Shown one piece after another: positions 11,684-23,720 of a DNA stretch of 64,000 nucleotides (position 1 is its first letter; each line of letters opens with the position of its first letter). The position numbers and the translations under genes were made by a program. Location: contig JBNGIS010033771.1 in NCBI GenBank assembly GCA_049999725.1, positions 1 to 64,000 on the forward strand, written 5' to 3'. The notes under the pieces are model-generated. The model ran no database searches. It was not told the DNA's origin and was given only the letters and a program-made list of their open reading frames with translations. Source of the stretch: Haplomitrium mnioides. Lineage: Eukaryota > Marchantiophyta > Haplomitriopsida > Calobryales.

Positions 11684-11805
11684 ATAACATGATAAGAATA
11701 TAGGGCTCACTATTTATAAAGTTTCTTTTAGAGAAGTAACAAAATGCTACTTTTAAGGCTTAAAGTTGAAGAAGCTTATAAATAAATAAATCAAAATGAC
11801 AACTT
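11684..11805 (+). repeat. Left part of an X-type solo LTR, split by the copia insertion
   Basis: It matches the start and middle of the LTR at 20144-20515 (TAACA..., ATAGGG, ATTTATAA, CTTTTA, GCTTATAA blocks). The right part resumes after the copia 3' LTR at 19655. It is an older host for the copia element. Confidence 0.6.
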
Positions 11806-11913
11806 TGATAAGGACATATATATATACCCTATGTAAGTAGTTATCTATCAATCATTCTACTCATTCATCTTGGAGATTCCGTGTATGTGTATGGTAGTGC
11901 TCATGCAATAACA
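11806..11913 (+). repeat. 5' LTR of the copia element (108 bp)
   Basis: Begins TGATAAGGACATATATATA and ends ATAACA. It shares the ACCCTAT, GTAAGTAG, CATTCTACT, CTTGGAGA and CGTGTATGTGT blocks with the 3' copy. No standard initiator-Met primer binding site was seen just after it. Confidence 0.85.
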
Positions 11914-13870
11914 CGTCATCAACACGACGTACTCAATAGAATTTTTTTTTTCTACATGCACTCAGTTTGCATCAACATCTGAGGAAGCTCTCGCATACTC
12001 ATCTTTTGCGTACTCATTTTTCTCTCTCCAAAACATTTTCTCTCTACGATACCATCTTGTTTTTCTATCTATCTAACGAGCATTTGAACATTTCCCTTTC
12101 TTCTTTCTCTTTCTCTCATTCTTTTTCCTTTGCTCTTCATTTTTCCCACCTTTCTCTTTGAAGCACCCCATACGAACTAAGACGCGTGCACTTCACGACC
12201 TTAGCTCATCGTTCTCCTCTCGACGCCTCGCTCTCCTTCGAACAAGCCGCCGCAGTCGACGATCTGCTTGGCGACCTCTTTGTTCATCTGATTGGCGATA
12301 TCGCTCCCTACTGCGGCCTTACGAGTGATCTTTCTCTTTTCTTGTTTCCATATGTTCAACAACATCTACACAACACTAGTTCGCTACTCTCTTTATTTGT
12401 CGACTCCAACAGAGCACCACAACATTCTATGCTTACCCGAGATGAACGTATTGTATCCTTCTTGTTTGTTTTTTGTTCCTCGACTATGACAGGTTGAAGC
12501 TGTCCATCCTCCTTACTCTTCGACAGCAATACATATGAGATCATATTTCGTTTTGTTTCTATTGCTACATTCCTACACTAACCTCTCATCTACTCACGAA
12601 CCATCGTTGCCTCTATTCATTTTTCTATTCGTGGTTCTTCATGAGATTCTTGTTTACTCTTGTTTTCTTCTCTTTGCTATGAACTATCCAACACAGGAAA
12701 CAACACCAACGTGTACACCTGTTCTTCTTCGACACCAAAGTACACGAACTTGTTTTCCTACCTCTATACTTGACTCTTTCATCTTACCTTCTTTCGTTTT
12801 GTTCCTAACCTTGAAGGATAAGCATACGAGCTTACCACCTTCTTATTGTTCTTTCATTTCTGGTTCATTTTTCCCCTATTTTGGTTCTCTACTATCACTC
12901 AAACACAACCTACCTGTCTATTACAACAAAAGCACCATCAGACACCAAGGAGAGACAAGACATCAAACTTCTAACACTTCCTTGCCTCTATGTGTGACTT
13001 CGACATCAGACACCTACCTGTGTACGAGTTCAACTCACTTGCCTATGCAACAACGAAGACTCAGTCAAATATACTTTCGGTGAGGGATACCTTCACACAT
13101 GCAACTACACAGAGCTATATCGACATTCAACAGAAGGGCAACACTGCATCTTGCCACTTAAAGATCTCTTACTTTATTCTCCAAAACTTTGCGGTTCAAC
13201 TTTCTCAACCCATCTCTTGATTATCTTTGATTGATTACTCTCGTCTCTTGTTTTTTCTCCTTCGTTGAACTAATCTATCCCTCACAATGGACACACTCCT
13301 TGATTCTGAAACATTTTTTATCAATATACAAGCAACTCATACAAACAAGAAAGACTGACCCCTACCACCTCCACAAGCTAAACCCCTATCTGACCATGCT
13401 TGCAACTTTTACTTCTTCCTTTCGTTATAGAATCAGCATTGCAGAGTGGCACTACAACGATCGGGGACTAGGCTCACACAAGAACAACTCTTGGAGGACA
13501 TGCCATAGGCACACTAGCAAAAGTAGAGACATATTTATGCAGGGCAATTTCTTTATTCATTAGCAACATCAATTTCTTATTTCATTTCTCAATAGTACAT
13601 ACCGATTGACTCACATTCAGTTGATTCTTTCATGTTTTTCATTTCAGTTCCTCATTTTGTCACTTAAAGCAAAAAACATAAACAGGTGCATGGGTCTGTG
13701 ATCGACTAAAACTCGAATCGATCACCAATCTATACAATGTACAGAACAATCGCAGCTTTGACCCAACCACTGCATTTGCTAGACATTCTGGTTCTTTTTA
13801 TTTTTTCACAGGTATTCTCAACAAAACAGAGCAAAAATCTGCAAATAGCATTTATAACATCTTTGAAATT
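11914..13870 (+). other. Copia leader, pyrimidine-rich, no recognised gene
   Basis: Roughly 2 kb between the 5' LTR and gag. T/C-rich stretches with short open frames (12186-12497, 12535-13083, 13231-13563) rich in Phe, Ser and Leu and no domain I recognise. Treated as an untranslated leader or decayed extra sequence. Confidence 0.5.
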
Positions 13871-13879
13871 CTAGGCACT

Positions 13880-14400
13880 GAGATTGGATGGCTCTAACTA
13901 CTCATCATGGTCACTAGACGTCACAACATATATGAAATACTCAACACGGACGATGATATCAACCCTCGTGATGCAGCCAGAGCCCTCATCCTAATTCGAC
14001 ACCATCTGGTGGAACTTCTGAGACTCCAATACCTGAACTATAACAGTCCCTATCTACTGTGGGAAGAACTAAAACTCAAATTTGACCATCTGACAAGCAT
14101 ATCGCTCCCTACAGCGAGACACGATTGGATAAATCTATGAGTTCAGAACCATATATCCATTGTAAATTATAATAGCAAATTATTTTGTATTGTCTCACAA
14201 TTAGCAATCTGTGGTCACCACGTGACCAACGAAGAACAAATAGAGAAGACTCTATCAACTTTTCTTGTGAGCAATCTCATTCTAGCATCACAATATTGCA
14301 ATATACAATTCACTCAATATTCTGAACTCATAGCATACATGCACTAGTTGAAAAACATCAATTACTCCTCATGGAAAATGCGAAGAAATGACCCCCAAGG
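13880..14400 (+). pseudogene. Copia gag remnant
   Basis: Shifting frames read LRLDGSNYSSWSLDVTTYM, then a block with ILIRHHL and NSPYLLWEELKLKFDHLT (13966-14140), then IVSQLAICGHHVTNEEQIE-like sequence. This is the UBN2-type copia gag. A frameshift near 13.96 kb and stops at 14138 and 14345 inactivate it. No intact zinc knuckle was found. Confidence 0.8.
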
Positions 14401-14752
14401 TCTACTGCACCTCCACAAAACCTTGAATCACATTTTATATGGACTATATTCCTGCTCCAGAAACAGAAGTTTCTCCATAGGCCAAAGAAGGGGACACTCC
14501 AGATTTAGGGGGAGCGCTACCTGCTCTAACATCAATCAACCTTTGACTCCCAACAACAGGGATTGACATACCAAACATTGCACATCAACAACACCAGAAC
14601 GCCCTCCTTAGTGCACATGGACCAATAGAGAAGGCAGACAATCCCATCAAGACCGGCGCACTTATTCTCATTCACGCCAACCGCAAACAACCCACAATCG
14701 ATGTGGCACACGTGGTCACACCCAACCTACTTGCAGAGTACTTGCGCACCTA

Positions 14753-15562
14753 ATGCGATTATACCAGCAGAGCATTAAACCTCACAATAATGAGGTACAC
14801 AACAACTTATTGGAATTGACAGATATCGATGAATATCCATCGTACCATCTATATCCTGAAAGTCACATGACTTATTCATCTCTGTCAAACCGGAAAAATG
14901 AATCCGAAATAACCTGCATTATAGACAACGGATCTTCGCACACTATATTACAAGACCAAAAATACTTCTCATCAATTAAACCTTCTTCCAGGCCTATGAC
15001 CACGATCACCGACCACAATTAAATTGAAGAAGTACATGGTCCAATAACCACTATTTCCAAACGGTACTAAATTGGATATCAAATTTGCAATTTATACACC
15101 GAAAGCAACCAGAAACATCATATGAGTTTTCAAGATATACAACAAAACAGTTTTCACATTCAAATCGGATCTTTTCAGAACACTGAAGTCCTCCATATAC
15201 TGAGTCCAACAACAATAGGTTTCGACATACAAGAATCATTCTCACTATCACCACATGGACTGTACACTACCAAAATATGTCCATATCATGTCTCTACAAC
15301 ATCGATCTCTACATTTCTCATATGGCACAACCGCCTAGGGCATCTCAGCCGAGACATGTTCTACTACATCAAAAATGATAGCAAAGGCATACCACAAAAC
15401 GTACACCCACTGCCATTGAATACTCTATGCTTAGCATGCGCACAAGGCAAACTGAGAATTGCACCTTCTCACAACAAAACAGTGATCATGATTCATCGAT
15501 TCCTCAAGAGAATCTACATTGATGTCTGTGGACCTATCCATCCACCTTCAGGACCATTCTGA
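14753..15562 (+). pseudogene. Copia protease and integrase N-terminus remnant
   Basis: CIIDNGSSHTIL near 14914 is the retropepsin active-site region (Asp retained, the usual Ser/Thr replaced by Asn). From 15122 the frame carries the GAG-pre-integrase motif WHNRLGHLSRDMF with the zinc-site His and Cys residues, then IYIDVCGPI, the first catalytic Asp of the integrase core. Stops at 15020 and near 15560 break the polyprotein. Confidence 0.82.
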
Positions 15563-15579
15563 TACTTCCTAGTCACCCA

Positions 15580-15987
15580 ATGGCATCATTTAAATGGTTA
15601 GAAGTATCTCTTCTTGCAATCAAAAACGTGGTCTTCCCGAAATTGCTATCACAAATCTTGAAACTCTCAACACATTTTCCTGATTACCCAATCAGAAATC
15701 TGAGAGTGGACAACGCCGAAGAATTTTCTTCACAAACTTTTGACAATTTTTGCATATCTGCCGACATAGATATACAATATTCAGTTCCACATGTACACTT
15801 TCAAAATGGCATTGCAGAATCTACTATCAAGAGAATACAACTAATAGCAAGACCAATACTTCTGAATTCACACCTCCACACCACAGCTTGGGGATACGCA
15901 GTCATGCACCCAACATCCTTACTGCGTTACAGACCATCTGCATCAACCAGAATTCCCCACACCAACTTGCAGCCAGAATTCTTGTAG
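15580..15987 (+). pseudogene. Copia integrase core remnant
   Basis: Contains LRVDNAEEFSSQTF (second catalytic Asp region) and QNGIAESTIKRIQLIARPIL (catalytic Glu), the DDE integrase signature. Downstream frames to about 16260 continue the integrase C-terminal part in broken form. Confidence 0.8.
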
Positions 15988-16639
15988 ATATCTCACATCT
16001 TCGTACATTTGGCTTCCTCATCTTTGTCCCAATCTTAGTACCACATTAAACAAAGATCGGTTTTGAATCTCCTTCTATCATTCGATACCTTGAACCTTCA
16101 ACATCTGATGTGTTTAAGTCTTTTCCACATCTATTACAAAAGAATAAAGTTGTACAACCCAAACCTAAGGACAAATTAATATGGCACCAACATTTGCCAT
16201 TAGACTTCGACCAACGAAACGGACAATCCGATGTCGAAGTCAAATGACTCCTCTATTTACAACAAATATTAATCAAAATGTCTGATACATTTAACAATAC
16301 AGCTAGCATCACCAAATCGCACATTGAAGCTGCCAATGCACCAACACAACTTCAAAAAGTAGACGCACTTGCCACTGAAATATAGCCTAAAGCAAAACAT
16401 GGCAAACCTAAAGGCTTCAAGAATAAACCAAAATCATTAACATCATTATACATTGCGACTGACAATGATGAAATAGCAATTGGCTATTCCCATAATGGTC
16501 AAATATGGGACAAAACCCAACCCCCTATGGATGATCTATTTGCATTCTCTATATCACAATCAATAGACAATAATGCACCTGACCTTTTATCTATACAAGA
16601 AGCACAATCAAGAACCGATTGGCCTCAATAGGAGAAAGC

Positions 16640-17053
16640 AATCAATTCAGAACTTGATTCTCTCATACAATGACAAGTATTTGGATCTGTTATACCAGCT
16701 CTTCTTGACATGAATCTGATAGATTACAGATTTATTTTTGTTCGCAAATACAATGCGAAAGGTGATGTCACGCGATATAAGGCAAGATTAGTAGCCAAAC
16801 AATACACTCATATTCTTGGACATGATTATAACCTCATATACTCACATGTCATAGACACTATAACATGCAAATATATGATAGCATTTGCTATCCAATGCAA
16901 TCTCACTATGCACATCATGGACGTCATCACTGCATACTTATATGGTATTCTGTACACCCATATTTTTATGAAGACACCCCTTGAACTCATATCAAGAATG
17001 GCATTTCATATTCAGGGGGCGAACAACCATAGTGCAAATGGACTTTTAGTCTA
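16640..17053 (+). pseudogene. Copia reverse transcriptase, first part
   Basis: Reads FVRKYNAKGDVTRYKARLVA, then DYNLIYSHV, then MHIMDVITAYLYG and IFMKTP, the conserved N-terminal half of copia RT. It then runs into a repeat array at about 17041, and the RT resumes at about 17906. Confidence 0.82.
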
Positions 17054-17800
17054 AAGCGACCCAAATATTGAGATTGGACCTTTGCCTCTTACAGCCTAAA
17101 CTCTGAGGTTAGACCTTTTGTCCCTCATGATGCACTATAAAAATAGACCTTTAGCCCAAAGCGGCCCAAATACTGAGATTGGACCTTTTGTCTCTTATAG
17201 CCTAAACTCTGAGGTTAGACCTTTTGTCCCTCATGATTTGCACTATAAAAATAGACCTTTAGTCCACAGAGGCACAATGATTTTTTAATGGACCTTTTGT
17301 CCACAAAGACCTCAATCTGAGAAAAGGATCGTTTGTCCTCAATTGCCAACAAATGAAAGAACCTTTTGTCCATAAGAGGCCACTGCCAATCCAAAAAGGA
17401 CCTTTAGTCCTCATGTCGAAAAGACAATGCCAAATGATGGAAAACAAGTTGTACAATACTATTCAAGGACCTTTAGTCCGACCAACACATTCACTGAGTA
17501 CTTAACATTTCAAAGGACCTTTAGTTTAGCTAGCACATGTGTTGAGTACGCAACATTTCAAAGGACCTTTAGTCCAACCAGCACATTCGCTGAGCATGCA
17601 ACATTTCAAAGGACCTTTAGTCCAACCAGCACATTTGTTGAGCATGCAACATTTCAAAGGACCTTTAGTCCAGCCATCACATTTGCTGAGTACGCAACAT
17701 TTCAAAGGACCTTTAGTCCAGCTTGTAGACTTGCTGAGCACGCAGCATTTCGGAGGACCTTTAGTCCCGCATAAATACAAGCTGCATGAGCAACACCAAA
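17041..17800. repeat. Minisatellite inside the copia RT, GGACCTTT(A/T)GTCC core
   Basis: About 17 copies of GGAC-CTTTA-GTCC or close variants; GGAC and GTCC are inverted repeats around a 5-base spacer. The left part is two copies of a ~110-bp unit (17041 and about 17150). The right part is six copies of an exact-length 48-bp unit (16 codons) from about 17464. The open frames here are repeat artefacts. Confidence 0.85.
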
Positions 17801-17905
17801 GTGAACCTTTTGTCCCCTATCATCAAAGTATACGACATGAAAATGTGAATTTGGCAAAGCATTCTATTAATGCATCTGGATCACCAATCGACCAATCAAG
17901 CACAT

Positions 17906-18258
17906 AAATGGCAATTCAAGTCTTGAGATCGATATATGGGCTCAAACAGAGTGGCAGAATTTGGTAATAGAGATTCAAATCAGAGATGATGGTACTGAAT
18001 TTTACAAATTATGACATTGCTCCATGTTTGTTCATGAAACACCAAGGCTTTGAATACATTGTAGCTGCACTTTATGTAGACGACATAAATATTTTTGGCA
18101 TCAAAATTCTAGTAGCCAGCACAATTGCCAAACTGAAAGATATATTTGAAATGCGAGATATCGAAGAACCAAATTTCTATATTGGCATCCAGTATGAGCA
18201 TCTGCTTGATGGGATTCTAATCCACCAGTCCATATATACAACTAAGATTCTCAAATAA
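17906..18258 (+). pseudogene. Copia reverse transcriptase, second part
   Basis: Resumes with RSIYGLKQSGRIW, then, after a stop and frame change, IVAALYVDDINIFG, the RT active site with both Asp residues, followed by LKDIFEMRDIEEPNFYIGIQ. Order and spacing show this is the same RT as at 16.64-17.05 kb. Confidence 0.85.
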
Positions 18259-18359
18259 TTCAATATGGATAGTGCTCATCCAACAAGCACTCCTATGGAA
18301 ATGAGATCTTTGGACCCAACCAAGAACATGTTTGGAAAATGAAAGAAACATGAACAAAC

Positions 18360-19010
18360 TTTGGGATCAAAAAAGCCATACATTTCGGCAATTGGAGCTC
18401 TCATGTACCTTGCAAATCAGACTATAACTAATATATCTTTTGCAGTAAACCTCCCAACCTACCATTCATCACTGGAATGAACTCAAACGCATTTTCAGAT
18501 ACTTGAAAGGTACAAAAGATATGGGACTCTTCTTCCTCAGAAATACAACAAATGATATTGTCAGTTATACCGACGATGGATATTTATCTGATTCTGATGA
18601 CGCAAAGTCTCAAATAGGATACGTCTTCCTTAAAAGATGCTAGCACCACTATCTCATGGAAAAGCATAAAACAGACAATTACAAATACATCGACTAACTA
18701 TGCAGAAATCATAACACTCTATGAGGCTAGTAGGAAATGTATTTGGCTTCAAAAACTTATTGATCATATAAACATCAATACGGGCCAACCTCTACAATAA
18801 TATACGAGGACAATCGACCATGAGTTGACCAAATTGCTCAAGGCTTTATCAAGGGCGACGGAATTAAGCACATTGCCCCTAAATTCTTTTACACCCATGA
18901 GCATCATTGTGACAAAATAAATGTCCAAATTGATAGCAAGCAAGGACACAGAGCAGATATCTTCACCAAACCCCTTCCACCTGCTTTACACATAGCACAT
19001 ACTTAATGGC
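18360..19010 (+). pseudogene. Copia RNase H remnant
   Basis: Broken frames read YISAIGALMYLANQT, then IYEDNRP, HIAPKFFYTHEH and RADIFTKPLPPALH, the typical RNase H and end of the copia polyprotein. Several stops and frameshifts. Confidence 0.8.
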
Positions 19011-19534
19011 TTAGTTTAAGAAGACTATCTAAACTACACCAAAACAGCAAATAAGGATTGCTTATACTATTTCTACTTTGACCTTTAGTCATAGAGATCA
19101 AAGCTTGCAAAATCAGTCATTTCTTTTTGTAAATATCTAATTTGTTTGAAATGTCGTACAAGTAATAACAAGAGCATATTGTATCAGAAGCTAACATCAC
19201 TTCTCATATTTTGAGGCTGACATCATTTTTCAAACAGATCTCTAGGATATAAGTACAAAGGATGCACAGAGCAACAATATAACTATGAAGGACACAACAA
19301 CACCGCACAACAACACCACATATTAGCTTTACTATCAAAGCAACATTTTGAAATTTATTACTTACACATACACTTCACACACTATCATTATATTTTTACC
19401 TACTATGTGATGGCACTCTTTTCCTCGAAAGAAAGCGGAAGGGCTTTAATGAGACCACACATAAAATAGGATTTGTAATAAGGACTTACATAGCATATAA
19501 TCCTAAGATGACTGATTATTAGAAGAAGAATCAG

Positions 19535-19544
19535 CCAAAGGGAG
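19535..19544 (+). promoter_or_regulatory. Copia polypurine tract
   Basis: The purine-rich AAAGGGAG-type run sits immediately before the 3' LTR, where plus-strand priming starts in this family. Confidence 0.65.
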
Positions 19545-19654
19545 TGTTATAGGGACATATATATACCCTATATAAGTAGTCATCTATCAGTCATTCTACT
19601 TATTTGTCTTGGAGACTCCCGTGTATGTGTGTGTGCAGCACTCATGTGATAACA
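19545..19654 (+). repeat. 3' LTR of the copia element (110 bp)
   Basis: Begins TGTTATAGGGACATATATA and ends GTGATAACA, so TGTTAT and ATAACA form terminal inverted repeats. Similar over its whole length to 11806-11913 with scattered differences. Confidence 0.85.
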
Positions 19655-19860
19655 ACTTCTTTTTATGTATAAATAGAGAAGAGTTTCTTTGCCCAACTCA
19701 TCATTCTAGAGTTACTCTCAATTGGTTTGAGCTTTAACTTGTGTCTTTTTTTAGGATTGTATTTCTTAGCATTTGGTTGGTTTTACTAATTCTTTGTAAA
19801 CTCTATGTTATAAAGACTTGGAAATCAAACCAAAATTGACTCTTGAGAAGATCGTCATTT
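19655..19860 (+). repeat. Right part of the X-type LTR split by the copia element
   Basis: Shares TGTATAAATAGA, CTCATCATTCT, GTTACTCTCAATT and GGTTTG-type blocks with the X LTRs at 20144 and 42386. It includes the TATA-like TATAAATAGA and continues the fragment at 11684-11805. Confidence 0.55.
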
Positions 19861-19886
19861 TTAAAAATAATTTTCTTTAGCTTTCT

Positions 19887-20012
19887 TTTTGTAGTGGAGT
19901 GTTGTAATACTACATACATATACAAGTAGCACAATTAAGAAGTAGCCTACAAAGAAAGACTTCAAACCCACAAGGTAAGAGATGCCCAACAAGACATTCT
20001 CGTTTCTTTATA
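19887..20012 (-). repeat. Inverted fragment of a Y-type LTR
   Basis: The reverse complement matches the end of the LTR at 50464-51020 (TATATAAAGAA, GGCATCTCTTACCTTGTGGG, TTTGAAG, terminal ATTACA). Confidence 0.6.
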
Positions 20013-20054
20013 TACTTAATAAAAAGCAACATACTTACAAATGGCATATAATAT

Positions 20055-20515
20055 GTACTAATTTTGGTAGGCAATGACTAAAAATGATGCAAGATATAGA
20101 GTCAACAATGTCTAGAAAACTATTACTAAGCTAGAGTACTAAAAAGAGGTTGTAACAGTACAAGCATAGGGTTGTGTTATTTATAAGAAAATAGAAAAGA
20201 GTAAAAGAAGTGGTAGTGAGTTACTTTTAGGGTGGAGATTAGATTACTTGCTTTCGAAGTCACTTTTAGGGCTGAAATTAAAAGTGACTTATAAGTGAAG
20301 AAAGAGGGATGACACCTCCTTCTCTTGTATAAATAGAAAGGCTTCTTAGCCCCACTGCTTATTTTGAAGTTCCTCTCAATTTGGTTTGGCTCTTTGGTTG
20401 CTTGGCTTGGCTAGCACTCTTGGCTTTGGATTGCTTATTGGCCTTGAGTTGTGTAATTCCTTTAGAGTTATCTTGAAGTATTACTTATTTGGAAGTCGGT
20501 CTTTGAGTTCTTTTA
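20055..20515 (+). repeat. X-type LTR, with a Y-like head
   Basis: 20055-20143 resembles the start of Y LTRs (TACTAA, TAACTAAAAAT, ATTACTAAGCTA). 20144-20515 (TGTAACAGTAC to TTTTACA) matches 42386-42723. It has a promoter-like TATAAATAGA near 20325. It may be the decayed 5' LTR of the gypsy element that follows, but its tail differs from that element's 3' LTR. Confidence 0.6.
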
Positions 20516-21300
20516 CATCTTCTATTATATCATTTTAATATTTATATGTTTAATATTGACAAATATTTCTTTCGTAAAATTTTAGTGTATAATTTTTGGT
20601 GATAACTTTATGGTTTTTTTGATAGAATCAAAAGAGCATATTATCTTACATGTAGTAAACTATTATATTATATAGGAGTGTTTTATTTACATTTTGCTAT
20701 AGATAGAAATTGGATTTGAACCAAACTCTTCTAGAAGAGTTCAACTCCAAGTGTCATATTTGTGTTAGAGTAATGTTTTAAGTATGTGCAACAAAATTTT
20801 CTTGTCCATAAGTTTGGAGAGAGGTTTGGTGTTGGGATCAACTAAACCTTTCATTTTACCTATTCTTCACAATTGGAAAATGTACATATTTGTTTTTGTA
20901 TAAGTTATTGGTAGTTAAGCTATGACAAAAAATCATGAAGGCAAACTCTAGTAGTTTGGAAGAAAGAGTTTAGATGATGGCAAAGTCAAAAAAGCTTCAA
21001 ACAACTCTTATAGCAAGCCAACAATAAATAAACATGTTGATGGCAGAAATAGAGAAGGAAGCCAAGAGATATCACTTCAAAAGATAAGCAAGTCATGTAA
21101 AGTGGAGCTCTATGAGAGAAGTCACATGGTTGGTATTGTAGAAAGATGGGTCTATCAAATCAAAGTTCATATATCATACTATCCAAATGCTTTGGATTTG
21201 GAGAAATTATTGTTTGCAAGGTCATTTTTAATTGAGTATGTATTTATATGGTTATAAAAATAGGAGCGATAGAAAAATGCACGAGGAGAACAACTTTTGT
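20516..21300 (+). other. Leader-like AT-rich sequence before a gypsy gag
   Basis: No intact gene. The sequence leads into gag-like fragments from about 21.3 kb and is probably the internal 5' part of the host gypsy element. Confidence 0.4.
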
Positions 21301-22539
21301 GGAGAAATTTAGAAATATTGACCGCAAGAACTAGGCTTTGGAAGTTAAAGAAACAAGGAAGCATTGCAAGATACATTGAAGAATTTTGAAACTTGCAAGT
21401 CTAAATTGAAGATATAAGTTCAGTAGAGGTACTTGACAAATTTTTGCAAAGGTTTGAGAGAAAGATTCGAGGAGAAGTTACGATGCGCAACCTAAAAGAT
21501 GTAAACAAAGCCATCTCATTTGTTCAACAGATTGAAGAGACACTAAGAAAAATGCAAACCAGAGTAAACTATGGCTCCATGTCTATGGAGGTGGGAAATA
21601 TGAGAAGAAGAGATTTAAATCGCCCAAATCACCAACAAAGAAGCCACAACATGATATAGAAAAGAGAATAGAAGATAAGTGAGGAACTTAAACATGCTAT
21701 AATTGTGGGCGGATATGACACATTGCATTAAATTGTAGAGCAGTATGACGCAATCAAGGGCAAGTGTTTTGATAGCCTCTTCATAATGTCAACAATGAAG
21801 AAGATAAAGAATGTCAAGTAAATAATAAACACTAATAAAAAAACCTCATGGTTTTGATGGGATAAATAAGAAATGTGAGGGAAACACTCAGCAAAGTCAG
21901 ATCTAATATATATAGAAAAATAAAAAAATTGAACGTTAATTGTGGTTGGTGGATGGATGGAAGGATCTATAATAAGAGTTTTGGTGTAGTTTAGAGTAGA
22001 AGAAAATTATTTATCACAGGCTATATAGCATTGAAGTTAAAGTTTCCCCTTGACAAAGAAGAGCATGAGGTGGTGGAACTGGTAAATGGCCAAAGTAGGC
22101 CTATTTAACTATTGTCTCAAAGTATAGCTTTACACATGGGTAACCATAAAGAGCAGTTGGAGTGGAAGATCATAACATTGGCAAGATATGATGCCATTCT
22201 TGGAATAAAGTGGCTACAAAGATATAATCTGTAAGTAGATTGGCAAAAAAAGACAATTACAACATTTCAATAGAAGATTTGAGGAGATCGAGTATGATCT
22301 CATTCAAGGCATCTACTTCTACATGTGTTTAGAAGAAATTTGATCAAAATACAAGATGTCGTGTATTTAAAACTCATATATGAGCTCACAATTGATAAGA
22401 AAGACTCAAAGTACAAAGTTCCACATGAATTTCAAGGTGTTTTGAACGAGTTCCACAACATTTTATCCAATGATTTACCCAATAGCTTGGCATCTAAATG
22501 ATGCATTTATCACAAGATTGAAGTTATTTCATGTTGTAC

Positions 22540-23080
22540 TCCACCGTACAAGACGCCATATCATTTGCCTCCTTATGAGCTGAAGGAATGCAAATCTCAA
22601 AATACTGAAGTGTTGGAGAAAGGATTAATTCAGCCAAGCATCTCTCCTTATAATGCACTAGTTTTATTTGTGAAAAAAGAAAGATGGAGATATGAGGATA
22701 TGTTGACTATCTATCCAACACTTAATCAACAAATAGTGAAAAATAAATATCCATTACTAAGAATGGATGATTTATTTTGTCAACTTCAAGGAGAAAACTA
22801 CTTTACAAAGTTGAGTTTGAGAGGTGGATATAATCAAATCCCTATCGCAAAGAGTGATGTGCAAAAAACAACATTTCAAAGTAGATATGAGCATTTTAAG
22901 TCCTTTTTATTTTTTTTTGCTTTTTGGATTAGTTAATACTCCTACAACATTTATGGATCTTATGAACTACTTTTCTATCTTATTTGGCCAAATAAGTTTG
23001 TTGTTGTCTTTTTTGATGATATTCTCATTTATAGCAAGAATCTTTAAGAGCATCAACAATCTTTCTTTCGATATTGAAGG
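22540..23080 (+). pseudogene. Gypsy reverse transcriptase remnant
   Basis: Reads LPPYELKECKSQNTEVLEKG, LIQPSISPYNALVLFVKK, KYPLLRMDDLFCQLQGENYF, then TKLSLRGGYNQIPI, the conserved gypsy RT blocks. The palm YxDD region is frameshifted near 22.95-23.03 kb. Confidence 0.82.
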
Positions 23081-23429
23081 TACTTCAAAACCACAAGTTA
23101 TATGTCAAGATGTAAAAATGTGAAATTGGAAAGAGGGAGGTTGGCTACTTGGGTTATCGTGTAAGTGCATCAGAAATTTAAGTTATGGATGAGAAATTGG
23201 AAGCAATTTGGAAGTAAGAAGCTCTTAGTGATCAAACACAACTAAGAGGATTTTTGTGGCTAGTCAGGTTTTATCATCGATTTGTGCAAGGTTTGCACAA
23301 ATAGAAGAACCATTGACCAACTTGCTCATGAAAAATCACATGTGGACATGGGGAACTATAGAAGGGTTGGCATTTTTAGCATAAAAGAAATCATTTCTTC
23401 ATGTCTCTATTCTTATATGGAATGTGATT

Positions 23430-23720
23430 CTAAACAACTAATCAAACTTTTTATGGATGCATCGAGAAAAGCTATAGGTCTCCGGAGTTTTGCAGCAAAA
23501 ATGGGAGGATAGCTAGCACCATATTGCTTTCTTTTCTAGAATATTGAGTAATACTAAGCAAAACTATGACACCACAGAGCGAGAAGAATTGGCGATTGTG
23601 TTATCAACCAAGCATTGGAAGAATCATCTAAAAGATAAAGAGTTTATTATCAAAACCAACCATAAACCTCTAATCTATTTGGAAACACAAAAAACTCTCA
23701 AAAAGATAGATGTGATAGGT
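23430..23720 (+). pseudogene. Gypsy RNase H remnant
   Basis: LFMDASRKAIG and TEREELAIVLSTKHWKNHL followed by IIKTNHKPLIYL are the gypsy RNase H motifs. Split by a stop and frameshift at about 23.51 kb. Confidence 0.8.

Larger units (their letters stand above)
11806..19654 (+). mobile_element. Ty1/copia retrotransposon with ~110-bp LTRs, decayed
   Basis: Bounded by two similar short LTRs, 11806-11913 and 19545-19654, with gag, protease, integrase, reverse transcriptase and RNase H in the copia order (integrase before RT). The flanking bases repeat ACTT (AACTT if the last LTR base is shared). Many stops and frameshifts break every frame. A ~2-kb leader precedes gag. It lies inside an X-type LTR, so it is younger than that LTR, and starts about 0.9 kb upstream of the SET gene. 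Confidence 0.88.

Noticed and set aside
12186-13563. Genes in the copia leader
   Set aside because: Phe/Ser/Leu-rich frames from pyrimidine-rich DNA without domains.
17427-17907. Repeat proteins encoded on both strands in the 48-bp array
   Set aside because: Any 48-bp array without stops gives such frames; they sit inside a dead RT gene.
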